Shown here: positions 32,608-42,116 of the stretch, in pieces
Position numbering within the stretch: the stretch's first letter is position 1
Layout: each line of letters begins with the position of its first letter
Assembly: GCA_022824945.1 (NCBI GenBank)
Contig: JAJDYX010000003.1
Coordinates: forward strand, 1 to 64,000
Length of the DNA: 64,000 nucleotides
Reading direction: 5' to 3'
Origin: Candidatus Latescibacterota bacterium
Lineage (GTDB): Bacteria; Latescibacterota; UBA2968
Translations under genes and position numbers: made by a program
Notes under the pieces: generated by a model
Seen by the model: the letters and a program-made list of their open reading frames with translations, nothing else
What the model was told of the DNA's origin: nothing
Database searches by the model: none

Positions 32608-33969
32608 TCAGGCAACGCGCTGTAGCATTTCGTTCACAAGGTAGCGCAATCGGCTGTGTTCGTGGCGTTGCATGGTTTTCAGCAATGGCAGTACCTGTGC
32701 ATCGTCAACGCAGTCCATGTGTTCCAGGGCTGTTAGTGCGTTGAAGCCGACAAAAGGCTCCTCGTCTTTTAGTGCTGTGAGCAAATCATCACGGGCGGTT
32801 TCAGCAGTTTTGCTCCAGATGGTCAACGCGCGCGTGGCATTGTGGCGCACCCAGTCGTCGCGGTCTGATAGTGCGTTGCGAATGGTGGGTAGTGCGTTGA
32901 GGGCAGGCAAACCAATATCGCCCAGGGTATCTGCAGCGGTTGCTCTTACCCAGTCGTCAGAGTGTGTCAATGCATGGATGAGGGGATCAACTGCGTGTCC
33001 GCCTGCTGCTGATAGTGCCGCGGGAGCTTGCTCTCGTAGGGCTTCATCTGGTCCCAATAACATATCCATCAATGCGGGTACTGCGCGTTTGCCCAATCGC
33101 CCCAGGGCGTAGGTGGCATTGAGTGCGACTCCTGGATCATCGCTGTTCAGGTTGTGTATCATGTCATCTACAGAGACAGGTGCGTCATCACTCCATTCGG
33201 GCAGGGGGTCACCGCGCATCCAGCGCCACATAAATTCCCATACGAGAGGATGGCGCAATAAGACGTCGGATGGGTGGTCGGGTTTTAATCGATGGGCGAG
33301 GGTGTCGAAATCGGGGTCAAAATTTGATGCTGGATTCCAATTCGGCGTTATTGGCTCTTCTGTGCGTTTGAATAAGAATTTCATCATATACCGGTCGTGG
33401 TCGCTCGTGTTGCTGGATACGCGATGCCATAAATCAAAATGTACGAGCAATACATCGCCGGGATCGACAACCGCGAAGGGGAATTCGTAATCGAACTCAT
33501 TTTGCGGTTTTGCACTGTAATACTGGGTTCCGGGCATTATGCCAGTGGGTCCCATTTCAACCGGTGTCTGGTGTGGATAACAGATCGCCATGACGGTTCG
33601 CGGACGATGGTGCCGCCGCCACGGTCGGCTCCAGCCAGCAAATCGACGCGTTGATCCGTCCTGATGAAAATTTCGGCCTTCTGTGCCCGCGGTATTGCGA
33701 TGGCAATGCCTGTGGCAGTGCATGACATACGAATCGCCGAGGATACTCGATAGCGCGCCGACCATTGCTTCGTCGTCGAAAATTTCTCGCAAGCCCGGTG
33801 CGGCGTGCAATATGTCATTGCCCGGGTTTCTCTCTGCCATTGCCTTTTTTGCATCTGTCAGAATTTGCGCGTGAATGCGTGGTGCGACATTTGTTTTGAC
33901 CACACAGTATCCCCGCGCAATAAAATGCAATATCGCCTCGTCGTTTAATAAATGTGATTGTTCAGCCAC
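32608..33969 (-). CDS. PhyH dioxygenase fused to HEAT repeats
   Basis: 453 aa. The N-terminal half is a PhyH-type Fe(II)/2-oxoglutarate oxygenase ('NFHQDGSTRRF', 'GPTGIMPGTQYY', 'VHFDLWHRVSSNTSDHDRYM'). From about residue 290 there are HEAT/PBS-lyase repeats ('NATYALGRLGKRAVPALMDM', 'ALSAAGGHAVDPLIHALTHS', 'ATAADTLGDIGLPALNAL', 'HNATRALTIWSKTAETARDD', 'GFNALTALEHMDCVDDA'), which usually bind proteins or pigments. The fusion suggests an oxygenase that docks to a protein substrate or scaffold. The start is near GGAGGCAG. It is divergent from the enolase-superfamily gene. Confidence 0.85.
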   Translation of the reverse strand: MAEQSHLLNDEAILHFIARGYCVVKTNVAPRIHAQILTDAKKAMAERNPGNDILHAAPGLREIFDDEAMVGALSSILGDSYVMHCHRHCHRNTAGTEGRNFHQDGSTRRFAGWSRPWRRHHRPRTVMAICYPHQTPVEMGPTGIMPGTQYYSAKPQNEFDYEFPFAVVDPGDVLLVHFDLWHRVSSNTSDHDRYMMKFLFKRTEEPITPNWNPASNFDPDFDTLAHRLKPDHPSDVLLRHPLVWEFMWRWMRGDPLPEWSDDAPVSVDDMIHNLNSDDPGVALNATYALGRLGKRAVPALMDMLLGPDEALREQAPAALSAAGGHAVDPLIHALTHSDDWVRATAADTLGDIGLPALNALPTIRNALSDRDDWVRHNATRALTIWSKTAETARDDLLTALKDEEPFVGFNALTALEHMDCVDDAQVLPLLKTMQRHEHSRLRYLVNEMLQRVA

Positions 33970-34067
33970 GGCTGCCTCCTGTTAAAATTTTTGTTAGAAA
34001 TTTGCAGGTTTTCGTCCTATTTTCATAGCCATCCATATTTCTTTACAACACACCTCAAGAGGTGAAA

Positions 34068-35273
34068 ATGAAAATTACTTCCATTACCTGCGATATTCTC
34101 TCGACCGCTCGTCAGCAGGGTGCGACGCGATATGAAGATACCGCAGGATTAAAATTTCCGCAAGTCGCGCCCCAATCCACAGAGACCTTTCCTGGTAGAG
34201 CCGATACGCGCCACTTGTGTGTCTATCCTTCGGGGCGATCGACAGCGCTTATTCGCGTGCGTACAGATGATGGTATTGAGGGTATTGGCGAAGCCCACGC
34301 TCCGGCTGCGCCTCGCGTTGTCAAAACGATTGTAGAGGATTTGTTGCGTCCTGTTCTTATCGGGGAGGATCCGCGCTCAATCGACGTTTTGTGGGAGCGC
34401 ATGTTTTCGACGATGCGCCTGCGCTCTCATACGCAAGGATTTACACTGGAGGCGATTGCAGGGATCGATATCGCGCTTTGGGATATACGCGGCAAGTACT
34501 ACAATGAGCCTATCTGGCGTTTGCTTGGCGGCCCATACCGTTTGCAAATTCCCGTGTATTCATCGGGTACACCGGGCCAGACTATTGAATCGCGTTGCGA
34601 GGGGATTGAAAGGGTTCTGGATGAGGGTTTTTCTGTTGTGAAAACGTCCTGTGGACGAGGGTCGATAGACGAACAAATCGACCTGGTCCGCGAGATGTCC
34701 CGCGCGGTGGGAGATCTCGGTAAGCTTCTCGTTGATGCACACGGCGGTTTTGATATTAAGGATGCCCTCCGCTTTGTCCGGTTTCTCGAGGGTCTCGGCA
34801 ATGTGGAATGGTTTGAAGATGCTCTTCTTCCCGAAGACCATCAGGGATATCGGCAGTTGACCCAATCGACTTCTATTCGGATCGCTGTTGGGGAGACGGA
34901 CTGCAACCGCTATGTCGTGCGAGATCGTTTGCTGAACGAGGAATGCGATCTCATTCTTCCCGATGTTTGTCGGGCTGGGGGTATTTCTGAGACGCTGCGT
35001 ATCGCACAATTGGCCGATGTTTTTGGCGTGTCATGGGCGTCTCACGTCAGCACCAGTACTCCTGTTCATCTCATGGCGGGTCTGCATGTCGGCGCGGCAA
35101 CTCCCAATTGCTTTATTTCTGAATGTCCCAGTGGTTTTGCACGCGGTCCTTTTGGTAACGGGCTTCTTGCAGAGCCTTTGTCGCTCGAAAATGGACATGT
35201 TACTCTGAGTGAAAAACCCGGTTTAGGTATTACGCTTAATGAAGATGCTGTTGCGCAACTGATTCTGTCTTAA
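34068..35273 (+). CDS. Mandelate racemase/muconate lactonizing enzyme family protein
   Basis: 401 aa from the ATG at 34068, five bases after AAGAGG; a GTG two codons earlier overlaps the RBS. Enolase superfamily: capping domain then barrel with Lys192 in 'FSVVKTSCGRGS' (second Lys of the usual KxK is Ser), metal ligands Asp223 ('LLVDAHGGF'), Glu250 ('WFEDALLPED') and a Glu in 'AVGETD', and a His in 'SWASHVSTSTP'. This His on strand 7/8 with a Lys is typical of sugar-acid dehydratases. It probably dehydrates an aldonic or uronic acid; the exact substrate is unclear. Confidence 0.85.
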   Translation: MKITSITCDILSTARQQGATRYEDTAGLKFPQVAPQSTETFPGRADTRHLCVYPSGRSTALIRVRTDDGIEGIGEAHAPAAPRVVKTIVEDLLRPVLIGEDPRSIDVLWERMFSTMRLRSHTQGFTLEAIAGIDIALWDIRGKYYNEPIWRLLGGPYRLQIPVYSSGTPGQTIESRCEGIERVLDEGFSVVKTSCGRGSIDEQIDLVREMSRAVGDLGKLLVDAHGGFDIKDALRFVRFLEGLGNVEWFEDALLPEDHQGYRQLTQSTSIRIAVGETDCNRYVVRDRLLNEECDLILPDVCRAGGISETLRIAQLADVFGVSWASHVSTSTPVHLMAGLHVGAATPNCFISECPSGFARGPFGNGLLAEPLSLENGHVTLSEKPGLGITLNEDAVAQLILS

Positions 35274-35326
35274 ATAAAACAGCCGCGCAATAAACGCAGC
35301 AGTTTACATATCGGATAAAGAATATC

Positions 35327-36508
35327 TCAAAGCGCGATGCTAATGGCTTCTGCTCCTGCTTTTGCCTTTTCGCGCGCTTCTTGAAGTGTTGCGCCTCTTG
35401 CAAGGACGACGCCCATTCGCCTTTCCCCCTGTACCTCGGGTTTGCCAAATAAGCGGATTTCTGTATCGGGTTCGGCGAGTGCTGCGCTCAGGTTGCCGAA
35501 TTGCACCTGTTGCGAATGTCCTTCTACCAGGATTACATGCGAAGCAGATGGGCCGCGGTGTTTGATGTTTGGGATTGGTAATCCCAAAATTGCCCGTGCA
35601 TGGAGGGCAAATTCAGACAGGTCTTGCGAGATCATGGTTACCATGCCCGTGTCATGTGGGCGGGGTGATACTTCGCTGAAGTAGATGTCATCGCCTTTTA
35701 CAAATAATTCTACGCCAAATATGCCGCGTCCGCCGAGTGCGTCGGTGATTGCTTTGCCCATTCGTTGTGATTCTGCAAGTGCAGCCTCGCTCATCGGTTG
35801 TGGTTGCCACGATTCGTGATAGTCACCATCTACCTGTCGATGTCCTATTGGCGCGCAAAAACTCGTGCCTCCTTCATGGCGCAGGGTCAATAGCGTAATT
35901 TCGTAATCAAAATCCACAAATCCTTCCACGATGACCGCATCTGCGTCTCCGCGCGCACCTTCCTGTGCGTAGGTCCACGATTTTTCGGCGTCGGACATGT
36001 TTTTTACAGTGCTTTGTCCTTTGCCCGATGAACTCATGGTTGGTTTTATCACACATGGTACGCCGATTTCCCGAACTGCTGCGCGGTATTCTTCTACATT
36101 TGATGCAAATCGGTAAGGTGAGGTCTTTAGTCCGAGTTTTTCGGCAGCCAGGCGACGAATGCCCTCGCGGTTCATTGTCAGTTGAGCCGCCCGAGCAGTT
36201 GGGATTACTGAGAATCCTTCGCTTTCCAATTCGACGAGTGTGTCTGTGGCGATTGCCTCAATTTCGGGCACGATTAAGTCGGGTTGTTCTTTTTTTATGA
36301 CTTCGCGCAGGGCGTTCCCATCCAGCATGGTGATAACATGCGACCGGTGTGCTACTTGCATCGCGGGTGCGTTGGCGTAGCGATCTACGGCGATTACTTC
36401 AACGCCATAGCGCTGGAGTTCAATTACGACTTCCTTACCCAATTCGCCAGAGCCACACATGAGTACTTTGGTCGCGGTGGGTGAAAGCGGTGTTCCAATA
36501 TTAGGCAT
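35327..36508 (-). CDS. purT: Formate-dependent phosphoribosylglycinamide formyltransferase PurT
   Basis: 393 aa ATP-grasp protein. '[20 protein letters not shown]' (pre-ATP-grasp), '[20 protein letters not shown]', '[20 protein letters not shown]' (ATP-binding glycine loop), '[17 protein letters not shown]', '[20 protein letters not shown]' and '[20 protein letters not shown]' match PurT closely. It makes N-formyl-GAR from GAR, formate and ATP in purine synthesis without folate. Length equals the family norm (392 in E. coli). It ends convergently with the enolase-superfamily gene, and a DUF433 gene lies 13 bases downstream of its start on the opposite side. Confidence 0.93.
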   Translation of the reverse strand: MPNIGTPLSPTATKVLMCGSGELGKEVVIELQRYGVEVIAVDRYANAPAMQVAHRSHVITMLDGNALREVIKKEQPDLIVPEIEAIATDTLVELESEGFSVIPTARAAQLTMNREGIRRLAAEKLGLKTSPYRFASNVEEYRAAVREIGVPCVIKPTMSSSGKGQSTVKNMSDAEKSWTYAQEGARGDADAVIVEGFVDFDYEITLLTLRHEGGTSFCAPIGHRQVDGDYHESWQPQPMSEAALAESQRMGKAITDALGGRGIFGVELFVKGDDIYFSEVSPRPHDTGMVTMISQDLSEFALHARAILGLPIPNIKHRGPSASHVILVEGHSQQVQFGNLSAALAEPDTEIRLFGKPEVQGERRMGVVLARGATLQEAREKAKAGAEAISIAL

Positions 36509-36521
36509 ATATTCCTTTCAC

Positions 36522-36716
36522 TCATTTAAAAGCTGCATATTGCAATGCCTCGTGAATATCCTCTGCCTCCAAATAGGGATATGCCTTGAGTATGGTTTCT
36601 TCGGTTTCATGAGATGCCAAAAGTCCCAAAAGACGCGACACGGGAAAACGCATCCCTCGAATACAAGGCTTACCACCAAATACGTTGGGATCAATTGTGA
36701 TACGTGTAAATTTCAT
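36522..36716 (-). CDS. DUF433-family protein (possible antitoxin)
   Basis: 64 aa, preceded by GGAGG. 'RITIDPNVFGGKPCIRGMRF' and 'VSRLLGLLASHETEETILKA' then 'YPYLEAEDIHEALQYAA' are the whole DUF433 signature, a small winged-helix-like domain often encoded beside a PIN/VapC-like toxin. No toxin gene is adjacent here: upstream is an oxidoreductase gene and downstream purT, 13 bases away. Either an orphan regulator or a solitary antitoxin. Confidence 0.88.
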   Translation of the reverse strand: MKFTRITIDPNVFGGKPCIRGMRFPVSRLLGLLASHETEETILKAYPYLEAEDIHEALQYAAFK

Positions 36717-36774
36717 GATACCTCCATTTCCCTCTTGATGTGTCCCTACTGTTTAAAACAAACAAAAGCCATTG

Positions 36775-37812
36775 CTATCCGCTCAGTACGACAATCTCGC
36801 GGTCACTGCCCAATAAGGGGAGATCAACATAGGCTGCGTTTTGTTTATAGGAGGCGTGGAAAGCGACAATGGCTTCGAGTGTGTGAACGGCTTCTTCAGG
36901 GTTATAAGAGAATGGGACGCGATCATCCAGATAGGCAACGATTTCCGATACGGCGCGATCCATTCCTGAGACGCTGTCCTTATAGGGCGGCCACTGTTCT
37001 GTCTCGCCAGTCCAGTATTCAAGTGTTATGCCTTTTGCCTCTATAATTGCCCGTCCTTTATGTCCGTTGATTTCCGTGCGCGGCGGTGCTGTGGAATAAT
37101 CGGGTGCGCTTACTGTTACCATTAGTCCACCGTCCATACGCATGACACCCCATCCTCCGGGATCTCTAAAGGCTTCGCCGCGGCAATCTGGTCTTTCTGA
37201 TAGATCAAGGGTTGCAGAGACCGATTGAATGCGATGTCCGGTGAGCATTAAGAGGGCGTCAATCGCATGGGTTCCCACATTGCCCAATCGCCCCGTTGGC
37301 CATTGGAGAGAGGCGGAGATGAGTGTGCCCAGTTTTCCTTCGGCAATGAGCGCGCTGAGTCGGCGATAATTGGGATCAAATCTTCGCTGATGGTTAAAGA
37401 CCAATAACCCGTGTTTTTGCGCTTCGAGCATGCGCTGGGCATCTATAACCGTGGTTGCCGCGGGTTTTTCGCAATAGATGACGGGAATTCCCTGTTCGGC
37501 ACAGGCGATGGCTATTTCCGCGTGGAAAGGGGCATAGGTCGCTATGCTGACAATATCGATTGTTTCGCTGGCGATCATCTCACGCCAATTCTCATAAGTT
37601 ACAGCACCCGTGCGCGCTTCATAGCGCTCGCGTCGCCCCAGGTCGCGGCTTGAACCGGCGATGAGGTCGATGCGCGGATGGTTCTGATACGCAAAAGTAT
37701 GCGTGCCATCCATGTCATCTACGCGCTGACCCAATACATCTCCTGAGACCTGATCAGCGCCACCGATCATTCCCAGACCGATTACTGCGGCTCGGTATGT
37801 TTTAGAAGGCAT
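36775..37812 (-). CDS. Gfo/Idh/MocA-family oxidoreductase
   Basis: 345 aa from MPSKTYRAAVIGLGMIGGAD; the start overlaps the stop of the alpha/beta hydrolase gene (ATGA). N-terminal Rossmann fold GLGMIGG and 'DIVSIATYAPFHAEIAIACA' then the family signature 'GIPVIYCEKPAATTVIDAQR' (EKP), followed by 'LVFNHQRRFDPNYRRLSALI'. The C-terminal domain has 'GNVGTHAIDALLMLTG'. NAD(P)-dependent dehydrogenation of a sugar, inositol or related compound. Translational coupling with a hydrolase suggests a shared pathway. Confidence 0.9.
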   Translation of the reverse strand: MPSKTYRAAVIGLGMIGGADQVSGDVLGQRVDDMDGTHTFAYQNHPRIDLIAGSSRDLGRRERYEARTGAVTYENWREMIASETIDIVSIATYAPFHAEIAIACAEQGIPVIYCEKPAATTVIDAQRMLEAQKHGLLVFNHQRRFDPNYRRLSALIAEGKLGTLISASLQWPTGRLGNVGTHAIDALLMLTGHRIQSVSATLDLSERPDCRGEAFRDPGGWGVMRMDGGLMVTVSAPDYSTAPPRTEINGHKGRAIIEAKGITLEYWTGETEQWPPYKDSVSGMDRAVSEIVAYLDDRVPFSYNPEEAVHTLEAIVAFHASYKQNAAYVDLPLLGSDREIVVLSG

Positions 37813-38537
37813 CAGGGCTCCTGTTTTGCAATCCAATTGATAACGGTTTGTATCATGACGGGTGTCGCGTCATCGCTGAATACGTGATCTGCTCCAGATA
37901 GTACGACCAGTTCTTTTGGTTCGTTGGCTTGTTCAAAGATCGCCTGAGAGTCTTCAATGGGTACCACATCGTCCTCTGTGCCGTGTACGAGCAAATAAGG
38001 GACCGAGATTTGGGATGCGCGATCTATGACGGTGTCAATCGCGGTCAGGTCATCCATATACGCGCTGGATAGCGGGCAATCCGGGTCGTCCCACATGTTG
38101 CCTTCGTCGGGGGTGACCTCTCCAAATTCGCGCTGTGCAAATCCCTTTGTATCTACCATGCCTGCAAGAGAGATGAGTTGTTGTATGCGCGCATCTGTGC
38201 TCGCCCGCAATACGCCTACGGCGCCTCCCATGCTGTGCCCGGCATAACAGATTGTATATCCGTTTAAGGCATCCAGTACTGAACCCAGATCTTCTACTTC
38301 TTTTGTTATGGTGGAATCTTCAAACCGACCTTCTGAGTCTCCATTGCCGGCAAAAGAGAAACGCAGGACATTGAATCCCCCGGCTTCCAATGCTTGGGCT
38401 AAGGCGACCAAAAATGGCCTGTCTTTGTTGCCGGTTACGCCATGGCCTAAAACGACGATGTGTTTGTTTTCGGGATTGCCGCAGTGAAAAGTATAATCCA
38501 GTTTTTCGCCGCTTTTATTTCGGATTGCTCCAAACAT
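37812..38537 (-). CDS. Alpha/beta hydrolase
   Basis: 241 aa. Oxyanion loop 'VVLGHGVTGNKDRPFLVALA', nucleophile elbow 'CYAGHSMGGAVGVL' (GHSMG), acid Asp in 'LLVHGTEDDVVPIEDSQ' and catalytic His in 'LSGADHVFSDDATPV': the complete triad of the cinnamoyl-ester hydrolase/serine-hydrolase type. No signal peptide, so cytoplasmic. Its stop overlaps the start of the Gfo/Idh/MocA gene. Esterase or lipase-like; substrate unknown. A short degenerate heptamer-like stretch lies just upstream at 38551-38572. Confidence 0.9.
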   Translation of the reverse strand: MFGAIRNKSGEKLDYTFHCGNPENKHIVVLGHGVTGNKDRPFLVALAQALEAGGFNVLRFSFAGNGDSEGRFEDSTITKEVEDLGSVLDALNGYTICYAGHSMGGAVGVLRASTDARIQQLISLAGMVDTKGFAQREFGEVTPDEGNMWDDPDCPLSSAYMDDLTAIDTVIDRASQISVPYLLVHGTEDDVVPIEDSQAIFEQANEPKELVVLSGADHVFSDDATPVMIQTVINWIAKQEP

Positions 38538-38631
38538 GATTCTCTCCGAAGGTGAGATGCGAGATGTTCACTCACGTTCCAGCTTGTTCTACAGGCAGAA
38601 ATTTTACCTGCTTTACCGCAATTTGTCAAAA

Positions 38632-38650
38632 GTGCAACCGTTAGTTGCAC
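38632..38650 (-). terminator. Terminator-like hairpin after the fucosidase gene
   Basis: GTGCAAC (38632-38638) pairs with GTTGCAC (38644-38650), five-base loop; the minus strand continues TTTTGAC. It lies 18 bases past the fucosidase stop. The rest of 38538-38667 shows nothing recognisable beyond AT-rich sequence. Confidence 0.6.
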
Positions 38651-38667
38651 AAAGATGAGTAGCTGTT

Positions 38668-39912
38668 TTAATACATATCAGGTATGTCGTCGAATTCGAG
38701 TTTTACGACCATTACGGTGTTGGTCAGTTCGTTTACTGGTAAGTTCTGTAAACGCAAATAGGGTTTGTGCTCTATGTGATTGGTCGGTACCAGATCTACT
38801 GTGAAATCCACAGGTTCACCTGTGTTTAGTAAGGTCGCACTTTTTGGCGCGACGTCAATTGGATCGAGCTTGACGCCGCTTGTGCGCGGGTCATTTACCA
38901 GATGTACGTAGATCATATTGTCCCGGCGCGTCAATAGTATATCGCGATTGCGCGTCAGGTGCGACGCGGGTTCTACGTCTTTGACCGCTTCTTCTACTGC
39001 GCGATACCATTTCCCTATGCGTTTTAAGATGCGTCTGGATGCGTCTGGAATTGTGCCGTCGGGTTTGGGTCCTACGTTGAGCAAGTAATTTGCGTCGCGC
39101 GCGAGGTACCGATCAATGCTCCGTATCAAATGGCGGTCCGTATAATAGTCCTCATCTACCCGATAGCCCCAGCTTTCGATGCCGACGGATTGACACGCTT
39201 CGGTCAGTCGATCAAATGATTGTTGGGTATCTATGCCTTGCACATGATCGCGCTCGGGCGTTCCAAAATCACCGGGATCAAATCCCCGATTGTTGATTAC
39301 TGCTGCGGGTTGTAGCGACCGAATCATCGCGTTGATGGATGGATCGAAGTGTTCATCCACATTCATATCCCACCAGAATGCGTGTAGTTTTCCGTAATGG
39401 GTACATAGCTCCCATACCTGCGCCTTCAGAAATTCCAGGTATTTCATCAAGTCGGGATCATCTCCCGGCTTGGGTTGGGGCAATTCGTGATGTCGTCCCT
39501 GATTGGGGTAATTGGGGTGGTGCCAGTCGGCAATTGAATAATAAAAGCCCAGGGGGAAGTTGCGTTTGTGACACGCATCGGCGAGCATTGCCATGAGGTC
39601 TTTTCCACATGGGGTATTCATTGTGTTGAATGCCGTGTGCGCTGTATCCCATAGGCAGAACCCATCGTGGTGTTTGGTTGTGACGATGATGTATTGCATC
39701 CCGGCTTCTTCTGCGAGGTCTAACCACGCGTTGGGATTGAAGTTTGTGGGATTCCACTGCTCGGCTAATTTTACGTATTCATTTGCGGGCATGCGTCCGC
39801 GCCACTGGTGCTGTTCCTGCCATCCGGGGATGGCGTAGATTCCCCAGTGGACAAATAGACCAAATCGCTTTTCCAAAAACCAGTCACGTTCATCGCCAAA
39901 TCGAGTTGCCAT
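38668..39912 (-). CDS. Alpha-L-fucosidase (GH29)
   Basis: 414 aa. 'RFGLFVHWGIYAIPGWQEQH', 'EWYK'-equivalent 'EYVKLAEQWNPTNFNPNAWL', 'YIIVTTKHHDGFCLWDTAHT', 'NFPLGFYYSIADWHHPNYPN', the nucleophile region 'KLHAFWWDMNVDEHFDPS', 'INNRGFDPGDFGTPERDHVQ' and 'NYLLNVGPKPDGTIP' are the GH29 blocks in order. It hydrolyses alpha-L-fucosyl residues. No signal peptide is visible, so it acts in the cytoplasm or leaves by an unseen route. It lies upstream of two sulfatases and PhyH genes, fitting use of sulfated fucose-containing glycans. Confidence 0.9.
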   Translation of the reverse strand: MATRFGDERDWFLEKRFGLFVHWGIYAIPGWQEQHQWRGRMPANEYVKLAEQWNPTNFNPNAWLDLAEEAGMQYIIVTTKHHDGFCLWDTAHTAFNTMNTPCGKDLMAMLADACHKRNFPLGFYYSIADWHHPNYPNQGRHHELPQPKPGDDPDLMKYLEFLKAQVWELCTHYGKLHAFWWDMNVDEHFDPSINAMIRSLQPAAVINNRGFDPGDFGTPERDHVQGIDTQQSFDRLTEACQSVGIESWGYRVDEDYYTDRHLIRSIDRYLARDANYLLNVGPKPDGTIPDASRRILKRIGKWYRAVEEAVKDVEPASHLTRNRDILLTRRDNMIYVHLVNDPRTSGVKLDPIDVAPKSATLLNTGEPVDFTVDLVPTNHIEHKPYLRLQNLPVNELTNTVMVVKLEFDDIPDMY

Positions 39913-39929
39913 TCGGTACCTCTGATTGA

Positions 39930-41348
39930 TTAATTTCTTCTTCCGGGCCAGTCTCCGGTGACTTCTTCAAATGGCGCGACGGGTTCAAATGCCTCGTCGT
40001 AATCCCCACCGTTGTGGCTGGCTTCGCATGATCGGAGCCATTGGCGCAGGGTTTCGCGCGTTTGCCCCATGAGTTCTCGTTGCTCGTTTGCCAAATTGGT
40101 CGTTTCCGCGCGGTCTTCAATCATATCAAAACACAAATCTTCGCTGCCATTGTTCGACAGGTTGGTCAAGCATTTATAACGGTTGTCGATCATTGAGATG
40201 GTCGGGGCGTCAAACATCGCGTTTTTGGGACTGTTGAACCGATACGGAATGGGGGTAGGGCGTTCTGTCATGTTTCCCTCAATAGTCGGTAGCAGACTGA
40301 TGCCGTCAATGGGGCGATTATCGGGCATCTCGTAGCCCATGACCTCGGCGATTGTGGGGAAATAATCCAGTGTGCTACACGGCATTTCTACTGTGCGTCC
40401 GGGTTCTGCATGACCCGGCCAGTGCAATAGCGCGGGTACGCCCACGCCGCCGTCAAATAGAGATCGTTTTCGCCCACGCAAGCCACCCGTTGATCCCCGG
40501 CTACGGCCATCTCGACCCGTGCGGCCTTCGGGACCGTTGTCCGAACAGAACCAGATCATGGTGTCGTCGGCTACGCCCCATGCTTCCAGTGCGTGACACA
40601 ATCGCCCCACCTGATCGTCTATGGCGGTAATGCAGCCGTAATAGTGCTGCTCATTTTCGCTATATTCGGAATACATTGTGCGATATTCAGGTCCGGCAAC
40701 AACGGGGCTATGCGGTGCGTGAAACCAGATTGTCGTAAGGAATTGCTCGCCATTTTCAACAGCCTGTTCAATGAATGGAATTGCGCGATCCATCAATACC
40801 CGGGAATCGCATCCTTCCAGATTTTCCGTTGCCAGTTTTCCATTTTCGTAATACGGAGATGCCCAGGGTTGGTCCAAACGCTTTCCGGTCCTCTGGTTAA
40901 TATCTACTGCTGGATCCCAGGTGGGAACCGCGTACTCTGTGGCAAATGTCTCATCGTAATCCCGCTCCCACGGCGGGGCGTAGTTGCGCGCTGGATTGCG
41001 ATTGGCTTTGCCCGAATAATTCGGGTCCAGGGTCCCCAGATGCCATTTGCCAAAGTGTCCGGTCGCATAGCCGAAGGATTTTAACATTCGCGCCAGTGTT
41101 ATTTCCTGTGCGGGCAAGTGTCCGCGATTGGCATGTGTTACGCCATATCGAAAATAATGCCGTCCGGTTAAACACGTTCCCCGCGTTGGGGAACACACGG
41201 GTCCTCCCGCATAAAATCGTGTGAACCGGATCCCATTGCTCGCCAGGCGGTCCAAATTCGGGGTTTTGATCACTTCATTCCCGTTAAATCCCACGTCGCC
41301 ATATCCCAGGTCGTCACACATCATTAAAATTATATTGGGGGTACTCAT
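39930..41348 (-). CDS. Sulfatase (formylglycine-dependent)
   Basis: 472 aa from MSTPNIILMMCDDLGYGDVG, with GGAG seven bases upstream; an ATG four codons earlier has poorer spacing. Type I sulfatase: metal-binding 'MMCDDLGYGD', the modification motif C-S-P-T-R ('GGPVCSPTRGTCLTGRH') where Cys becomes formylglycine, 'GHFGKWHLG', 'IWFCSDNGPEGRTG'. It removes sulfate from an ester. No clear signal peptide, though the family is often periplasmic. It is one base from the PhyH gene (41350) and 17 from the fucosidase gene, so likely co-transcribed. Confidence 0.9.
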   Translation of the reverse strand: MSTPNIILMMCDDLGYGDVGFNGNEVIKTPNLDRLASNGIRFTRFYAGGPVCSPTRGTCLTGRHYFRYGVTHANRGHLPAQEITLARMLKSFGYATGHFGKWHLGTLDPNYSGKANRNPARNYAPPWERDYDETFATEYAVPTWDPAVDINQRTGKRLDQPWASPYYENGKLATENLEGCDSRVLMDRAIPFIEQAVENGEQFLTTIWFHAPHSPVVAGPEYRTMYSEYSENEQHYYGCITAIDDQVGRLCHALEAWGVADDTMIWFCSDNGPEGRTGRDGRSRGSTGGLRGRKRSLFDGGVGVPALLHWPGHAEPGRTVEMPCSTLDYFPTIAEVMGYEMPDNRPIDGISLLPTIEGNMTERPTPIPYRFNSPKNAMFDAPTISMIDNRYKCLTNLSNNGSEDLCFDMIEDRAETTNLANEQRELMGQTRETLRQWLRSCEASHNGGDYDEAFEPVAPFEEVTGDWPGRRN

Positions 41349-41349
41349 T

Positions 41350-42099
41350 TTAGTCTCCATAAACTACGGGTGGAAAATAATCATCTGGCGGCAATGTGTT
41401 GGGTGTCAGTTTCAGGGGATCTGTAACTACATGCTTTTTGCCGGTGTATTTCGCCGCTGAATCGACAAAAATAATCACGTATCCCACCCGCCAATCATCG
41501 GTTTTATTTGGTCCTGCGGTGTGAAATGTCATTCCGTGGTGAAATGTACAATCTCCCGCCTGAAGCGGATGCGTCACCCTGGTACGCCACGCGATTTCCG
41601 GTGCAAATTCCCGCCACCCTTCCTGGTTATTTGTCGCCATGTCCGGTACGTTTTTCATCTGGTGCGATTCCTGCACGAATGACATGCATCCCATTTCTAC
41701 GGGTGTGTCCTGTAGCGCGATCCACGCCGATAGGGCATTGGAATTGCGATCATAGGGCCATTTCACCAGGTCTTGATGGAATGCTGTCGGCACTTCGAGC
41801 TCTGGCATTTTTGCCAGGATGTGATCGTGCCAGATCCGCAATCGCACGCCCGCAATTTTTTCTGCGACTGCGGCGACATTCGGGTGTAGTGTCAAGTTTC
41901 GCAATACTTCGTCTTCCCGCCACACATTCACTTTTTGATTAAATGGTCGGTTTGGATCTTTTGGCATTGCTTCGAGAATATCCAGGGATGCCTGACGAAA
42001 TTTCGCCACTTCATCCGGTGAGATAATCTGCGGAATTTTTATGACGCCATCGCGCCGGTATGTTGCCAGCATTTCATCTGTGATATCTGTCGGTGTCAT
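41350..42099 (-). CDS. Phytanoyl-CoA dioxygenase (PhyH) family protein
   Basis: 249 aa. 'TYRRDGVIKIPQIISPDEVA' opens a PhyH domain; 'PTAFHQDLVKWPYDRNSNAL' carries the HxD iron ligands and 'DCTFHHGMTFHTAGPNKTDD' the distal His, with Arg of 'WRVGYVIIFVD' for 2-oxoglutarate. It sits between two sulfatase genes with one- and 17-base gaps, so it is part of the sulfatase operon. It may hydroxylate an alkyl or sugar substrate before or after desulfation; alkylsulfatases that use 2-oxoglutarate exist in this fold, but that link is inference. Confidence 0.87.
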   Translation of the reverse strand: MTPTDITDEMLATYRRDGVIKIPQIISPDEVAKFRQASLDILEAMPKDPNRPFNQKVNVWREDEVLRNLTLHPNVAAVAEKIAGVRLRIWHDHILAKMPELEVPTAFHQDLVKWPYDRNSNALSAWIALQDTPVEMGCMSFVQESHQMKNVPDMATNNQEGWREFAPEIAWRTRVTHPLQAGDCTFHHGMTFHTAGPNKTDDWRVGYVIIFVDSAAKYTGKKHVVTDPLKLTPNTLPPDDYFPPVVYGD

Positions 42100-42116
42100 G
42101 GTTTTTTCCTTTTTAC

